A stretch of 64,000 bases of DNA from Locusta migratoria. Its lineage: Eukaryota; Arthropoda; Insecta; Orthoptera; Acrididae. The notes below the pieces were generated by a model, which worked only from the letters and a program-made list of their open reading frames with translations, was not told where the DNA came from and made no database searches. The stretch covers positions 358,981,168-359,045,167 of the forward strand of contig CM048744.1 of assembly GCA_026315105.1 (NCBI GenBank), read 5' to 3'. Below, in pieces: positions 40,752 to 51,720 of this stretch. A program made the translations under genes and the position numbers. The first letter of the stretch is position 1, and every line of letters starts with the position of its first letter.

Positions 40752-40753
<2 letters not shown>

Positions 40754-41041
40754 AGAGTGTCCTTTGTATGCTTGCTTGATTACAATTCATTCAAACGTAC
40801 ATTTTTATTCTGATCTTGATGAGATTTTACTGACTTGACCTTCAAAACAAACGGAAGGTCACTGTCTACTAAAATTTCGTATGTTGGATAGTGGACGGTA
40901 CTGTACTTAGAGTCTCTGTCGTAAAGTTTGTTCCTGTCTTGTAGAACTTTTTCGCACTTTACCATCGAAACAACAGGCTTTGACATCGATTTACTCCTTA
41001 TTAGAAAGTTCCGCTCAAGTTATGAATATTTCCATGGAGAG
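40752..41041. other. No recognisable feature
   Basis: About 290 bp. A 68-codon minus-strand frame at 40780-40986 shows no motif I recognise. Confidence 0.45.
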
Positions 41042-41053
41042 GATGGGATGTCA

Positions 41054-41251
41054 AAAAATGTTTGTTTAGTTTAAGGGACTTAACTGTGGGGTCATCAGTC
41101 ACTAAACTTACAAACTACTTATTAATTACCTTATACTAAAGACGACACAAACATCCATGCCCTGGGGGGGGGGGGGATTTGAACCCCCGACCGTAGCGGC
41201 CGTGCAGACTGTAACTGGCACGCCGCAGACCGCTCGGCCACTGCGTTCGGC
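41054..41251 (-). mobile_element. SINE type I with G-run
   Basis: Minus-strand copy. The perfect 12-bp TSD GATGGGATGTCA lies at 41042-41053 and 41252-41263. A run of 13 G (41164-41176) lies where other copies have GAGGGGGG, an expansion at the tRNA head junction. Confidence 0.92.
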
Positions 41252-41369
41252 GATGGGATGTCAGCGAATGGTGCATGGCAAAGAGTACCTTGCAATACAC
41301 TGTCACTGTGTTTCACAGATCAGCACGAAAGTTGGCATATATGCGAGTTTTCATAGGTAGGGTAGGAGA

Positions 41370-41453
41370 TGAACTGAAGTGATGGGATTAACAGAGGGAC
41401 AGGGGATGAAGGGGAGGGGCCGACAAAGGGGAAGGAGGAGATGGGCAGAGAAG

Positions 41454-41526
<73 letters not shown>

Positions 41527-42017
41527 TTGGAGGGCAGAGTATGGGATAAATAAATACCGTGACCAAGGAAGTTAGAATAAAGGGAGATGGCATTATCTAT
41601 GCTGAGTACATTTGAGGCCTGTACGCCATCTTGGTCAGTTTTGGAATGCTATTCAACTGTTAAAACTATGCGTTAAGTCGGCCCTCTTACTGATAATGCA
41701 TTGAACTGACAGTCACTGCAAAGTATGTACTTTCAAACAATATACTTTCTTGAATAAATAGTAATAAATACGCACCATAATATATTTGAAAACTTACTTT
41801 TTAACAGCTATTTGCACTCTTCTAACATGTTGTACATCACGACAAAACCGTCGGAAGTTTTATTCCTGTTTTAAGTGACATAAAACATTAGCTCTACAAT
41901 ACGAACACATCTCCAAAACTTAGCAATATGGCGGAGGTAGGCTTCACTTTTTCAGCGTAAGGGCGTCTCCCTGTATTCTAACCTCCTTGACCGTGACAGT
42001 GCTGGGTTTTCAGCTAG
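41370..42017 (+). mobile_element. Helitron-like 3' end, split by a MITE
   Basis: Purine-rich sequence with (GA)n (41455-41521) leads to ATAAATAAATACCGTGAC. After a MITE this continues as AGTGCTGGGTTTTCAGCTAG (ending 42017). The GGGTTTTCAGCTAG end matches the better copy at 52697-52723, where a short hairpin precedes CTAG as in Helitrons. The 5' end was not located. Confidence 0.6.
41564..41989. mobile_element. 426-bp MITE with 8-bp TSD
   Basis: The ends CAAGGAAGTTAGAATAAAGG and (inverted) CAAGGAGGTTAGAATACAGG match at 18 of 20 positions. A perfect 8-bp TSD, ACCGTGAC, is at 41556-41563 and 41990-41997. 8-bp duplication fits hAT or P-type insertion. It is non-coding. A second right-end-like copy lies at 52866-52900. 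Confidence 0.85.
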
Positions 42018-42882
42018 CTAATACAAAGAGAAGCCTGATAAAAGTGGAATGTAAGGAATAAGCACAGAGATGCGGGAGTTAATGGGCAGAGAGTTGGGAG
42101 GAGGAGTGTAGGACGTGTATCCAGTTCCCATGCCTATTTAGCAATTACGAAGCATTATCGAGTCACTGGATAGCAATAAAATGGAATTTGGGGTAAATGT
42201 GACTTAATCCCATTTAACAAACAGCTAGTTACTGTGGTTTCCCAAGAGCCACAGATAGGAAAAGTGAACGGCAGCTTTGGAAGAAGTTTACGGACAACGG
42301 TGCTGTGTTAGGACATCCGCTGAAGGGCGCGTGGGTGATGCGGCCTGTCTGGCTGCTGTTGCCCGCCAGTGGCGCGTCTGGATCACATGAATCATGCCGT
42401 ATGCTCCACTGAACAGATGGCTGTTAGCGCGTGCGGCGTGAAACGTGTGGAAACAAACGTCCTGCGATCAAAGTTGGAACGGTCAAGACCGAGAGAGCGC
42501 CTTACGTTCTGGGGAACGTTTCTGTCACATGCCTTGGTTGATCACGTGATTCTTGGAACTACAGCGATTCAACATACCTATGCAACTGTCGCTGGGGAAC
42601 ATGTTCATCCTTACGTGAAGTTCGTGTTTCCTGGCCACAGTGGTGTCTGCCACTGTGACTTAAAATTTATCTATCGATTAATCGTTAGTGTTTGTACTAT
42701 TGTCACTATTGGTAATCTGTTTTAACTATCGATAGTCCTATAGTTTATAATGCAATTCTATTTAAATAAGCACGTGAAAAACTGTAGGATCCTATTAACT
42801 ACTTCCGTAGTGTGTGGAGTACGGATGGGAAGTAAATTGTATATAGGTGTTTAATCAACATTTAAGGTTTACATACTATGTT
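42018..42882. other. Little recognisable
   Basis: The first 110 bp are purine-rich and may be Helitron-related. The rest includes a 118-codon plus frame (42369-42725) with no motif I know. I do not call a gene. Confidence 0.45.
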
Positions 42883-42893
42883 ATTAACAGATG

Positions 42894-43085
42894 GAGCCGG
42901 GCGCAGTAGCCGAGCGTCTGCAGCGCGCCAGTCACGTTCTGCCCGGCCACTATGGTCGGAGGTTCGAATCCCCCGTCGGACATGGATATTTGTGTCGTCT
43001 TTAGTCTTAGCTAGTTCACAAGTAGTTTGTAAGTTTAGGGTCTGATGACCCAGTAGTTAAGTCCCATAAACTCTACAAACATTTG
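42894..43085 (+). mobile_element. SINE, full length, divergent head
   Basis: Head GAGCCGGGCGCAGTAGCCGAG...GGAGGTTCGAATCCCC, tail CTACAAACATTTG. A perfect 11-bp TSD, ATTAACAGATG, is at 42883-42893 and 43086-43096. Confidence 0.92.
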
Positions 43086-43096
43086 ATTAACAGATG

Positions 43097-43709
43097 AGAC
43101 GCTAGGGGGAAGAGGACGTGAGAGAAGGAATTCTCTCGTTTGGCTTATAACTCTCACTTGTGCACATCTTATATCGATCAGGTGCTGATGGTAAGAAATA
43201 ATAACCATTATACAGATTGTCATCTTCAAATGTGTGGGCAGACGTACTTGTACCAAGAAACATGTAAGGCTGTTGTAATACATGCAGTTAGTAGAGAGAA
43301 ACAATAACATTATATAAGTTTGTTAAGCGTTTGTGAGTGTACTGAATACTGAAAATACTATTATTATCTACTTTAATCTAGCACGCCCACTATTGTCCTC
43401 TTCTGTTTCTGAGTTCTCATTTTATTTAAAAGTGTTTTCAATCTCACAAGTTAATGTATAGGGGATTCGAAAATACGAAACAATGACGCGATCCAAAACG
43501 CCTCCGCGTCACGCGTGATTTTATAGAAGGACAAATATCTTTCATATTTTGGTTGCCTGCTTTATGTTCGATCAGCGGAGCTTGCTCCTTTAAGGATGCA
43601 AGACATTCCTCAAAACTAATTATAGGAAAAGCACAAAATGTAGAGCGTCAAGTTTTTTATTTACATGATGACTGGACATAATCGTTTAAATAAACAACTC
43701 TGTTTTACG
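43097..43709. other. No recognisable feature
   Basis: About 610 bp of AT-rich sequence without supported elements. Confidence 0.5.
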
Positions 43710-43760
43710 CAGGGGCGGATCCAAGACGGCCTGTTGGGGGGGGGGGGGGAGGGAGACGAT
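43710..43760 (+). mobile_element. hAT-type terminus fragment with G-run
   Basis: CAGGGGCGGATCCAAGACGG is a terminus of the CAGGGGCGGATCCA hAT type. A G-run (about 43735-43750) follows. The other end and a TSD were not found, so the element is probably truncated. Confidence 0.5.
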
Positions 43761-43898
43761 GAAAGAATTCTCATCTAAATTCTGGCTCAGTAGAAAGACT
43801 CTAGTACCGGCCACCTCTTTTTACCCCATGCCCAATTAAACAAAAGTCTCACAGTTTTGAAGAGTCAGTGCAGTAGTTGCACGCTAGCTAAGCATTCT

Positions 43899-44089
43899 AG
43901 AAATGTTTGTATAGCTTATGGGACTTAACTACGGGGTCATCAGTCCCTAAACTTACAAACTACTTATGAACTAGCTAATACTAAGGACGGCATAAATATC
44001 CATGCCCAAGGGGGATTCGAATCCCCGACCGTAGTGGCCGTGCAGACCGTGACTTGAGCGCCTCAGTCCCCTCGGCCACCGCGGCCGGC
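43899..44089 (-). mobile_element. SINE type I
   Basis: Minus-strand copy, tail TTTGTATAGCTTATGGGAC, head ending CCACCGCGGCCGGC. The 8-bp TSD AGCATTCT is at 43891-43898 and 44090-44097. Confidence 0.9.
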
Positions 44090-44097
44090 AGCATTCT

Positions 44098-44499
44098 GGA
44101 AGAAAAAGAATAATAATAATAATAATTTTATGCAATCTGCTTTTACATTTTTGGAATTGTTCAGTACCTAGTGTTTTCAACAAGAGACTAAAGGACAAGA
44201 ATTTAAATACCTTAATTTTCTAAGACAGTTTTTTTATCTTGTATTTCTGTACATCTTGTAATGTGTTGTCAAGAAGAGACTAAAGAACAGTAATTTAAAT
44301 ACAATACTTTTTCTAAGACAGTTTTTCCTTGTATTTTTGTACGGTATTCTAAATACTTAAAAAATTATTTTTCATTTAATATATAAGCCAGAAACAATCG
44401 ATAGCTGAGCTATATATCGATAGTTTAAAATAATTACGATAATATCGAAGGTGTTAACAATCGATGTTAAAGTAACACTATCTGTAAGCAGAACACTGT
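44098..44499. other. Duplicated short segment, otherwise nothing
   Basis: ACAAGAGACTAAAGGACA...AATTTAAATACCTTAATTTTCTAAGACAGTTTTT (from 44177) recurs in near-identical form from 44269 (CAAGAAGAGACTAAAGAACA..., TCTAAGACAGTTTTT), a diverged tandem duplication of about 92 bp. No coding potential. Confidence 0.55.
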
Positions 44500-44750
44500 A
44501 ACGTGACACAGTTCCAAGCGGAAGTGCGTGGTTCGAAGAGCATCAGGACGAGTTTACCGTACCGTACCGTAAACCCAATCGAGAATCTGTGGAAACACCT
44601 CCATCGGGCTGTTTCCGCTACCTATTCTCAACCGAGAAAACTAGTGAAGCTGGCTATAACACCTGTCGATATCTTCCAAATCTCACTGACTCTCTACCCG
44701 GCATGTGTCGCAGTGGTTCGCGCTACAAAATATGTTTCTTTTTAAGGGTA
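44500..44750 (+). pseudogene. Tc1-like transposase C-terminal remnant
   Basis: The plus-strand frame at 44503-44745 reads VNPIENLWKHLHRAVS, then PVDIFQISLTLYPACVAVVR. NPIENLW follows the third catalytic acid in Tc1 transposases, and the second part resembles the C-terminal PVD...V-A-V helix. The catalytic core upstream is missing. Confidence 0.65.
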
Positions 44751-45084
44751 CATTTCATTTGGACCTGCAGCATTGTGTATGTCTTTTAAGGACATATTGA
44801 CAATACAAATAACACCAAAATGCTGCTTTATATGGTAGATCTTATTTAATGCTTTAAAATACAACAATAGGTCTATTTCGGCTTTGTATCCATCATCTGG
44901 TCGCCTGCGAATAAAGAATTTAGGTTAAAATGCGTGAAATGGAGCTACTTACAGTTTGGTTAAATTTTACGACTTGCCTCGTCGGTCCCAGAGATAATGT
45001 TGGCACCAATGGTAAACTTAGATGACTAATCGCGAGGTAGATGTAGGCAGCCATTCAAATTCGTTGTATTTTTTCGTCTAAACT
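44751..45084. other. No supported feature
   Basis: Contains TCTATTTCGGCTTTGTATCC...ATCATCTGG near 44873, vaguely like Penelope-type terminal text. Not enough to call. Confidence 0.35.
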
Positions 45085-45284
45085 GTTCAAATGTTTGTAT
45101 AGCTTATGGGACTTAACTACGGGGTCATCAGTCCTTAAACTTACAAACTACTTATGAACTACTTACGAACTAGGACGGCACAAATATCCATGCCCGAGAG
45201 TGGACTCGAACCTCTTACGCGAGCAGCAGCCCGATCCATGACATGGTACCTTAGACCGCGCGAGTACTCTGCACGGCCTTCTTA
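45085..45284 (-). mobile_element. SINE with a third head type
   Basis: The tail and body are the common type (TTTGTATAGCTTATGGGAC...). The head on the minus strand reads GTACTCGCGCGGTCTAAGGTAC...GCTCGCGTAAGAGGTTCGAG, unlike types I and II. No TSD was resolved. Confidence 0.75.
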
Positions 45285-45458
45285 CAATTGTAACATACTT
45301 TGTACGGTAATGAGTACAAAAGCTCTTTGCATTTGTAGCAGAAGGTTGGTGATTGAAATCTCATAGAAGAAGCGTGCTACACTGAAAACTCTTTTGTTTT
45401 AATATTTTGCTTCCCCACCTCATCCCCTTGCCAACTCCGCCCCCTCCCCAACCTAAAT

Positions 45459-45461
<3 letters not shown>

Positions 45462-45512
<51 letters not shown>

Positions 45513-45525
45513 AAATAAAATAAAA
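45462..45525. repeat. Poly(A) of 49 followed by (TAAAA)3
   Basis: A continuous run with a short TAAAA repeat at its end. It could be a retroposon tail, but no body was identified. Confidence 0.85.
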
Positions 45526-46254
45526 TTCCGCTAATTCACTATACCGCACAATCTGATATCTTTTTCCAACTTTTTCAGTGTCTTTCCTCTATACCCTCAG
45601 GTAATAATCGAACATTGCTCAGCAATACTGCGGAAGGGATGGAGCAATTGTAAGGTTTATAGCCTCCTAGGGAGACGTTTTAATCTTCTAATGATTGTGT
45701 CAACAACAGGCGCTTGTTTTATCTTCACCAAAACATGAATATTTCGTAGTTAACGTTGTTTTCAATTGTACCCACCAGAAATTTTGTTAGGTGTATAATC
45801 CTTAAATTTGTTTTGTTTATCGATTTGTTTTGTTTATCGATTTGTTTTTCTGGTAATCATGTGGTGAACTATACGCATATTTATGTTTAGGGTCAATTGT
45901 CGAATTTGCATCGTGAAGATATAATTTCAATATCATTTTAAAATCGGCTCTGCTTTTCTAAGGTGCTAACTAGACAGCAGCATAATGTGCCTCAAATATT
46001 TCTCAATTCGATATAGCAGTTTGTAGCTCTGTCAGAGAGTGGGTCAAATGTTACTCTCGCTCCAATTTGTATGAGCTACTGCCTCTTAATCTTTAAAGAG
46101 CGTTGACATTTTCATGAAGGAAGCGAACAGCTACAGCGTGAATCGCCTCCTCATGCCCTTGTGACGGCCGATGCAGATAATTCAGAAAGTATGGATCGAG
46201 AATAGTTGTAGTTGCTACGTGAAATTCATCACTCTTGTCTGTAATCATATATGT
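45526..46254. other. No recognisable feature
   Basis: About 730 bp. A tandem 20-bp repeat TTTGTTTTGTTTATCGATTT occurs near 45810-45848. Nothing else noted. Confidence 0.5.
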
Positions 46255-46266
46255 GATAAGTAAATG

Positions 46267-46453
46267 CCGGCCGCGGTGGCCGAGGGGACTGAGGCGTTCC
46301 AGTCACGGTCTGCACGGCCACTACGGTCGGGGTTTCGAATCCCCCCTCGGGCAGGGATATTTGTGCCGTCTTTAGTATAAGGTAGTTTGTAAGTTTAGGG
46401 ACTGATGACCACATAGTTAAGTCCCATAAGCTATAAAAAACATTTGAACATTT
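46267..46453 (+). mobile_element. SINE type I
   Basis: Starts CCGGCCGCGGTGGCCGAGGG, ends AAAACATTTGAACATTT. A perfect 12-bp TSD, GATAAGTAAATG, is at 46255-46266 and 46454-46465. Confidence 0.93.
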
Positions 46454-46539
46454 GATAAGTAAATGACACACCGAAGTTTTCAATTTTCAGATATTTTAAA
46501 TGGAATACCACCAATAAGTGAATCTTGAAAGGTTCTTCT

Positions 46540-46880
46540 ATATACATATATGTGTCGTGACTGTTCTTTCGACAGAACAGACACTACATAAATATACATA
46601 TTTAAGGAGAAGACGAGAAGAACTCCAGACTTCAGCGCAAATGCACACTACGCCTGAACTCTCGAGGTAATCGGCAAAGTGCAACGAGCAGTGAGTGCAA
46701 ATTGGAAACGGTTAGCAGTGTGAGGAAGTTTGAGTCTTGTGGGTGACGAGGGGGGAGAGGAGTGGTAGCCCGCGCACCCGCTCGTGCAGTGGTTACCGTA
46801 ACTGCTCAGAGAGCCGTAAGAATTGGCCCGAATTCCGGCTGGGCACAACTGTTCAACTTCCCCAATGCGTGCACTCAGTG
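46540..46880. mobile_element. Decayed tRNA-derived repeats of the hairpin-tail family
   Basis: 46553-46600 has a palindromic GACTGTTCTTTCGACAGAAC like the tail hairpin at 22595 and 22905. At about 46777-46850 a tRNA-like CAGTGGTTACCGTAACTGC...CCGAATTCCGGCTGGGCAC follows. It probably derives from the same SINE family as 22267-22939. Boundaries are not fixed. Confidence 0.5.
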
Positions 46881-47911
46881 GCCACAATCAGCTTGTGTCA
46901 GATTATTTCTTTTAATCTAGATTCTTCTCTGTCATTCCAGGAAGCAGTACAACTATCACCAGACATGATCCACCGTGTTGTCATTTCACTACCATAGTCG
47001 TACCAGGAAGATCATTTGTCTACAGGCAATGTCTTTCTCGAGTGATCCAACACCTTAGGAGAACATCTTGTGCACACATTAATTACTTCTCCTACGACTT
47101 GAGGTCGAGCATTGATGTATTTATAATGAGGGAGACTAATGGAATGTTGCACAGATATATAAAGAAAATAAAAGTAAACCACTTGGTTACAGATCCATTG
47201 TTTTGATATCGACATGTAGCAGGACGTTTGAACAAATACTTTTTCCAGCGTTATGAAATATCTATAGAAATTAACATCAAACTTCAGCCATAATCAACTT
47301 CGAACCATATCGCTTTCCTAAGTTGTGCGACTGGACTCGTGATGTCCTATCTGCAAGGTAATAGTTTGCAGTAACAGACTTCTCCTGATTCGAATATATA
47401 TTCGAAACATTTAATGAGCAATCAGAATATTGCTCTTAGATTTGAGGCAGGTAATGCTGCCCACTACTAAACTAAGAAAAGCAAAGTCAGTTGCGAAATG
47501 AATTTGAATTTGTATCGTCACAGCGCAAATGGCGACAATTGACCTTAAACATCAATATGCATTTGGCTCTGAACATAAGTACTCAGAGTTTCATCAGCAT
47601 TCTAGATATCGATAAGTAAACAAATTTGAAGGTTATACATATAACGAAATTCCTGGGGGTGCAATTAAGAGCAATGTTAACTGTGAATAACACATGTTTT
47701 GGCGAAGGTGAAACAAACGGTCTTTTATTGACACTACCGTTAGGGAGATTTACACGTCTCCTAAGGAGACTGCCAACCCTACAATTGTTCCCCATCTTAT
47801 GCAGTACTGCTGAGTAGTGTGTGATTATTACCTGATGGAAGAGAGGGTGGACGTCGAGATAGTTGAAAGAATATATCAGATTATAACTCGCACATACGCT
47901 TTTGGCACTTG
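46881..47911. other. No recognisable feature
   Basis: About 1 kb without a supported element. Confidence 0.5.
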
Positions 47912-47957
47912 TATATTATTATTATTATTATTATTATTATTAGTAGTAGTAGTAGTA
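47912..47957. repeat. (TAT)n-(TAG)n microsatellite
   Basis: About ten TAT/ATT units change to five TAG units at 47941, so one triplet tract mutated into another. Confidence 0.9.
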
Positions 47958-49009
47958 TTTCGAGCTTAATATAAGCGTGGAACAGTCGAGAAACTGAAGC
48001 GAATATATGAACCCATTACGAAACACTTCACTGTGAATAACAGAACAATTGTGTAAATGAAGAGCCCCAGCAGAAGGTAATTTCCGTTGTTTAGCACTTA
48101 TTGTTTACAGACACATTGAAAACACTTTATAAGTACACAAAACGTGAATGATATGCTACATGTATACATTTGTGTTGTTGCCACCAGAACTGTTTAATTT
48201 TACAACATGCTCACATTTCTAAGATAACTACATATTTCATTACGTCTAGATCTAATGCAGAGCGCTGAAAAGAGAGAATAATTTTCTGTGTTATATGATT
48301 GCTATCTATGTGAAACATTATGTGGTACTACGTTTATCATGATTCTATTCTTTCACTTCGTTAAATATTTGAATGAAGTGTCAAAAGATAACGTGGCTGC
48401 TCATTTTATAGCAAAATAGCTCTAGGTTTGGTAGTTTATAATACACGTTAGGATAGATTTGCAGAAACTTTTCATACTTCAAGGGTCTCGCTGTATTAGC
48501 CGTGGCTTGCGAGCTACGGGCAGGCCGGTCAACCACAGCTGGTGCCGAGGCAAGGCTTGACGGAAACCAGCCAGCTTGGGGTCGCGGTGGCGGGCAACTG
48601 CCCCCAGCATGGCACAAGGTGGGGTTCTGAAGTAAATACAGAATGTTTACTTCCCGGCTTCATAGTGAGAGTGGAAAGCAGAAACACAAATCACACCGTC
48701 TCACTGTGGGCAATTAACTCGAGATAGAGTCGTCGCATTTACTGAAGAGAAGCTGGTCCGATAGCGTTATAGATTATATGCTGAGATGCATAACAGAAGA
48801 AACAAGTAATGAGGGATTCTGAATAAATTATTAGTCCTTCAAATGTTTTTTTAATCTCATCTCTATTTTCATATTTCGTAAGTGAGAGACTGTGGAAGAT
48901 CTCTTAGCAACAGAAATAAAATATGTGTTTCTTTTTCCTTTGAGCTACCTTTTTAAATATACAGTTCCTGTATTATCCTATTTTTATTATAAATTTATAT
49001 ACATAGTGA
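47958..49009. other. No recognisable feature
   Basis: About 1 kb. A more GC-rich patch at 48490-48640 (GAGCTACGGGCAGGCCGG...) has no identified family. Confidence 0.45.
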
Positions 49010-49253
49010 CAGTTTTCCGTGACAATATGTCAAAGACATTGAGTGAAGGGAAAAGTATTGAATTAAAGTAAGTATGGAAGTCTTGGTTCGATTCCCGCCC
49101 ATGGCACAATTTTTATTTCCACAGTTTTCTGTATCAATATGTCAAAGACATTGAGTGAAGGGAGAAGCATTGAATTAAAGTAAGTATGGAGTTCTGGGTT
49201 CGATTCCTCCCTGTGGTACAAATTTTAATTCAATGCTTCTCCTTTCACTCAAT
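49010..49253. repeat. 112-bp tandem duplication with a terminal hairpin, tRNA-like B-box
   Basis: Units at 49010-49121 and 49122-49233 share AATATGTCAAAGACATTGAG, GAATTAAAGTAAGTATGGA and a GGTTCGATTCC motif resembling a B-box. A following segment, 49225-49252, inverts ATTGAGTGAAGGGAGAAGCA from unit 2, making a hairpin. It looks like a tRNA-derived retroposon that dimerised. Confidence 0.7.
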
Positions 49254-49844
49254 ATCCTATTTTTTATTACATTCATACCCAGCCTCCATTCAAACAGAGT
49301 AATGTTTAGATGAACGCTGTCAAAGTAATTTTTGTTATTTCAGATACGTGTCTCTCCTTTCCTCCGTCCATTAATACACCCTCTGTCCTTCACAAAATAC
49401 GCAAACGGTCTTGCATTTATTAATAGTTAATTTCTCTTCTGTTCTCTCTCTCTCACTCTCTGTCGCCGCTTTTGCATCATAACCTCAGTTAACCTTCTGG
49501 TCGGTTCCCTCACAATACAGTGAGAAAATCTATTGGTTTCCGATGACAGTATGCACTCTCCTTTAATTTATGCTTTAGTTACTGTATATCAGTCCTCTCT
49601 ATGAGACCGTGTCCTTTCATATCCCCTTACCTATAATAAATTCTTCGTTCTGTGAAATACAGAGCTCTGGTGTTTCGATTGACTTCCTCTGCATTCATCC
49701 CAACAGACTATATAGTTACACATGGTATATATTTCCCGTTTTAGAAACCGTTTTCTAATGCGTAAACGACGCTCCTTGCTACTTTTAAGATGCGTAATAT
49801 TTCATTTATTATGGTAAGAGCTATGTTACATTCTTGAGCGCCGC
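49254..49844. other. No recognisable feature
   Basis: About 590 bp, CT-rich around 49430-49465. No element identified. Confidence 0.5.
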
Positions 49845-50020
49845 GCAGAGTAGCTGCGTGGTTTAAGGCATCATGTCTTGAATTGGGTTTCTGCTCGCGT
49901 CGCTGGTTCGAGTCCTTCCTCGGTCTTGGGTGTCTGTGTTGTCCTTATGTTAAGATAGTTTAAGTGGTGTGCAGACTGATGACGTTAGCAGTTAGGTCCA
50001 ATACGATTTCACACACATTT
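49845..50020 (+). mobile_element. SINE (tRNA head, short tail)
   Basis: Head CGCGCAGAGTAGCTGCGTGG...GTCGCTGGTTCGAGTCCTTCC, junction TGTCTGTGTTGTCCTTATG, body AGACTGATGACGTTAGCAG and tail AGGTCCAATACGATTTCACA. Related to the (TG)n SINEs but with a different 3' tail. Confidence 0.75.
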
Positions 50021-50164
50021 TTCATACAAACGTGAGCGAAACGAGACTATAGTTAAATACGCATACAGCAACATGTCATACAAAATCACCACAGAGCATG
50101 CTAAAACGTAGTATGTTATCATACGCAATGCTACATAATTCTTACTGTATATAACTTTTTTGTT

Positions 50165-50252
50165 ATAGTCCTAATGGGCAAATCGCCTGAGATCATTAGT
50201 CCCTACCTAGCCTTACATGCTACTTTAATTAATTTACGCTAAGGAATACACG

Positions 50253-50310
<58 letters not shown>

Positions 50311-50400
50311 ACTACACATGCCCGAGGAAGGAGTCGAACCTCTGGCTGGAGCGACCGCAACTCCGCGACAAGACGCCTCAGATCGCGTACCATGTGTTCT
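50165..50400 (-). mobile_element. SINE with (CA)26
   Basis: Minus-strand copy: tail TAGTCCTAATGGGCAAATCG, CTTAGCGTAAATTAATT on the minus strand, (CA)n at 50257-50306, then CATGCCCGAGGAAGGAGTCG, a B-box and the tRNA-like head. The microsatellite is exactly at the GCATGTGTGT junction. Confidence 0.75.
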
Positions 50401-50807
50401 GCACTCCATTTTGAAGAAAAACATTATACTACCACATCTGAAAATCGGTAGTTGATCGGGCTGATGCCATCTTGTAATGGCTAAGATATGGTTCGATTCC
50501 TGCTGGGGAAACAGTTTTCAACAGTCCCAAACATCCACCTCTCCACCTCCAATAGCGGCAAGAAAGAAATTTAGGACTGTGGAGTCTTTCAAATCACATT
50601 ACACATGTCCATTCGCTACTGACAAGAACAAAGTTGGTTTTCGTTGTTTCTTCAAAATGCCAAACTCCTCCAGGTCTCTACGAACGACGCGATCCTAATT
50701 ACTAGTAAATGAGATTGGGAGAGTTACCTAGTCATCTGAGGTCAACGCTGACGATAGGCGCAGGGTTGGAGTCCCAGGCAGCACAACGTTATTTATTGCT
50801 CTACTTC
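50401..50807. other. tRNA-like scraps only
   Basis: GGTTCGATTCCTGCTGGG near 50490 and AGGGTTGGAGTCCCAGGC near 50763 look like B-box regions of decayed tRNA-derived repeats. No complete element. Confidence 0.4.
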
Positions 50808-51012
50808 AAAATGTTTGTAAGTGTTTGTCAATCTATCGGACTCAACTGCTTAGTTATTAGTCCGTAGCTTTCAAACGACTTAAACTAAGGTAAACTAACC
50901 TAAGGACAACACAAACACCCATGCCCATAGGGGGGACTCGAACCCCCGACGGCGAACAGCCGCGCGCACCGCAGCATGGTGCTCCAGTGCGCACGTCTAA
51001 TCCGCCGCGGCT
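50808..51012 (-). mobile_element. SINE, type II-like head
   Basis: Minus strand: head CGCGGCGGATTAGACGTGCG...CGGCTGTTCGCCGTCGGGGG, body TTAGTTTACCTTAGTTTAAG, tail. Flanks TGCTCTACTTC (50798-50808) and TGCGCTACTTC (about 51013-51023) are a TSD with one mismatch. Confidence 0.82.
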
Positions 51013-51023
51013 TGCGCTACTTC

Positions 51024-51720
51024 TAGCCGAACATATGCACATCCCGCTAATGGTGAGAACAGTAACTATTTGATCTCTTTGCGTATATATAATAAATAGC
51101 GAATAGAGCCGGGGTTGGGTCCCTGCCGGAAAAGAAGTCAATTGTATCGTCATTTCAAGTTCAAATATAGCGCTATCTGTGAATTTATTTAATATCTGAC
51201 GTGTGATCGTGCTTAGCTAAGATTCATATAGGTACTGCGTTCTATTCCATAATTTTATGACGTTTGACACCTGTGAGTTGTACTGCATTATATACCTTTA
51301 GTGGTTACCTCTCAGAAACAATTTGAACTTCATGCCATTCGCGGTGCAATGCTAAAGTTAACCGGGTTCGGACATTGGCCTTGTAAACCGATACCAATGA
51401 AAACGTCAATGTCTTTCGTCTCTTCATGCCTAATCTAGTTTCTATCAGAAACGCAATCTTTTTTCGGTCAACAGTGCGTTCAAATTCAGAGCACGAACAA
51501 AAACTCATTGTGTCATTGAATGAGTTTGATAAGGTAATTGAATTTACTTTGCTCTGTCGATTCTAATAACTTGTATTCTAATGGTTTTTGTATGACGGTA
51601 TTGAATTACATGTTGACCGACTGCCATAAGGAGCAATGTTCTCTACTGCTTCTTTGGTACCCATTGTGAATAGTGGAACGACTGTACTCTACAGGGGTTT
51701 TGAATGTGGAGTACCCGCAA
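51024..51720. other. No recognisable feature
   Basis: About 700 bp of mixed sequence. Confidence 0.5.

Noticed and set aside
41455..41521. CRISPR or other regular spacer-repeat arrays
   Set aside because: All regular repeats are microsatellites or tandem duplications without unique spacers, and the sequence is clearly eukaryotic.
42369..42725. 118-codon plus-strand frame
   Set aside because: No motif, no neighbouring element signature, and no compositional distinction from flanks.
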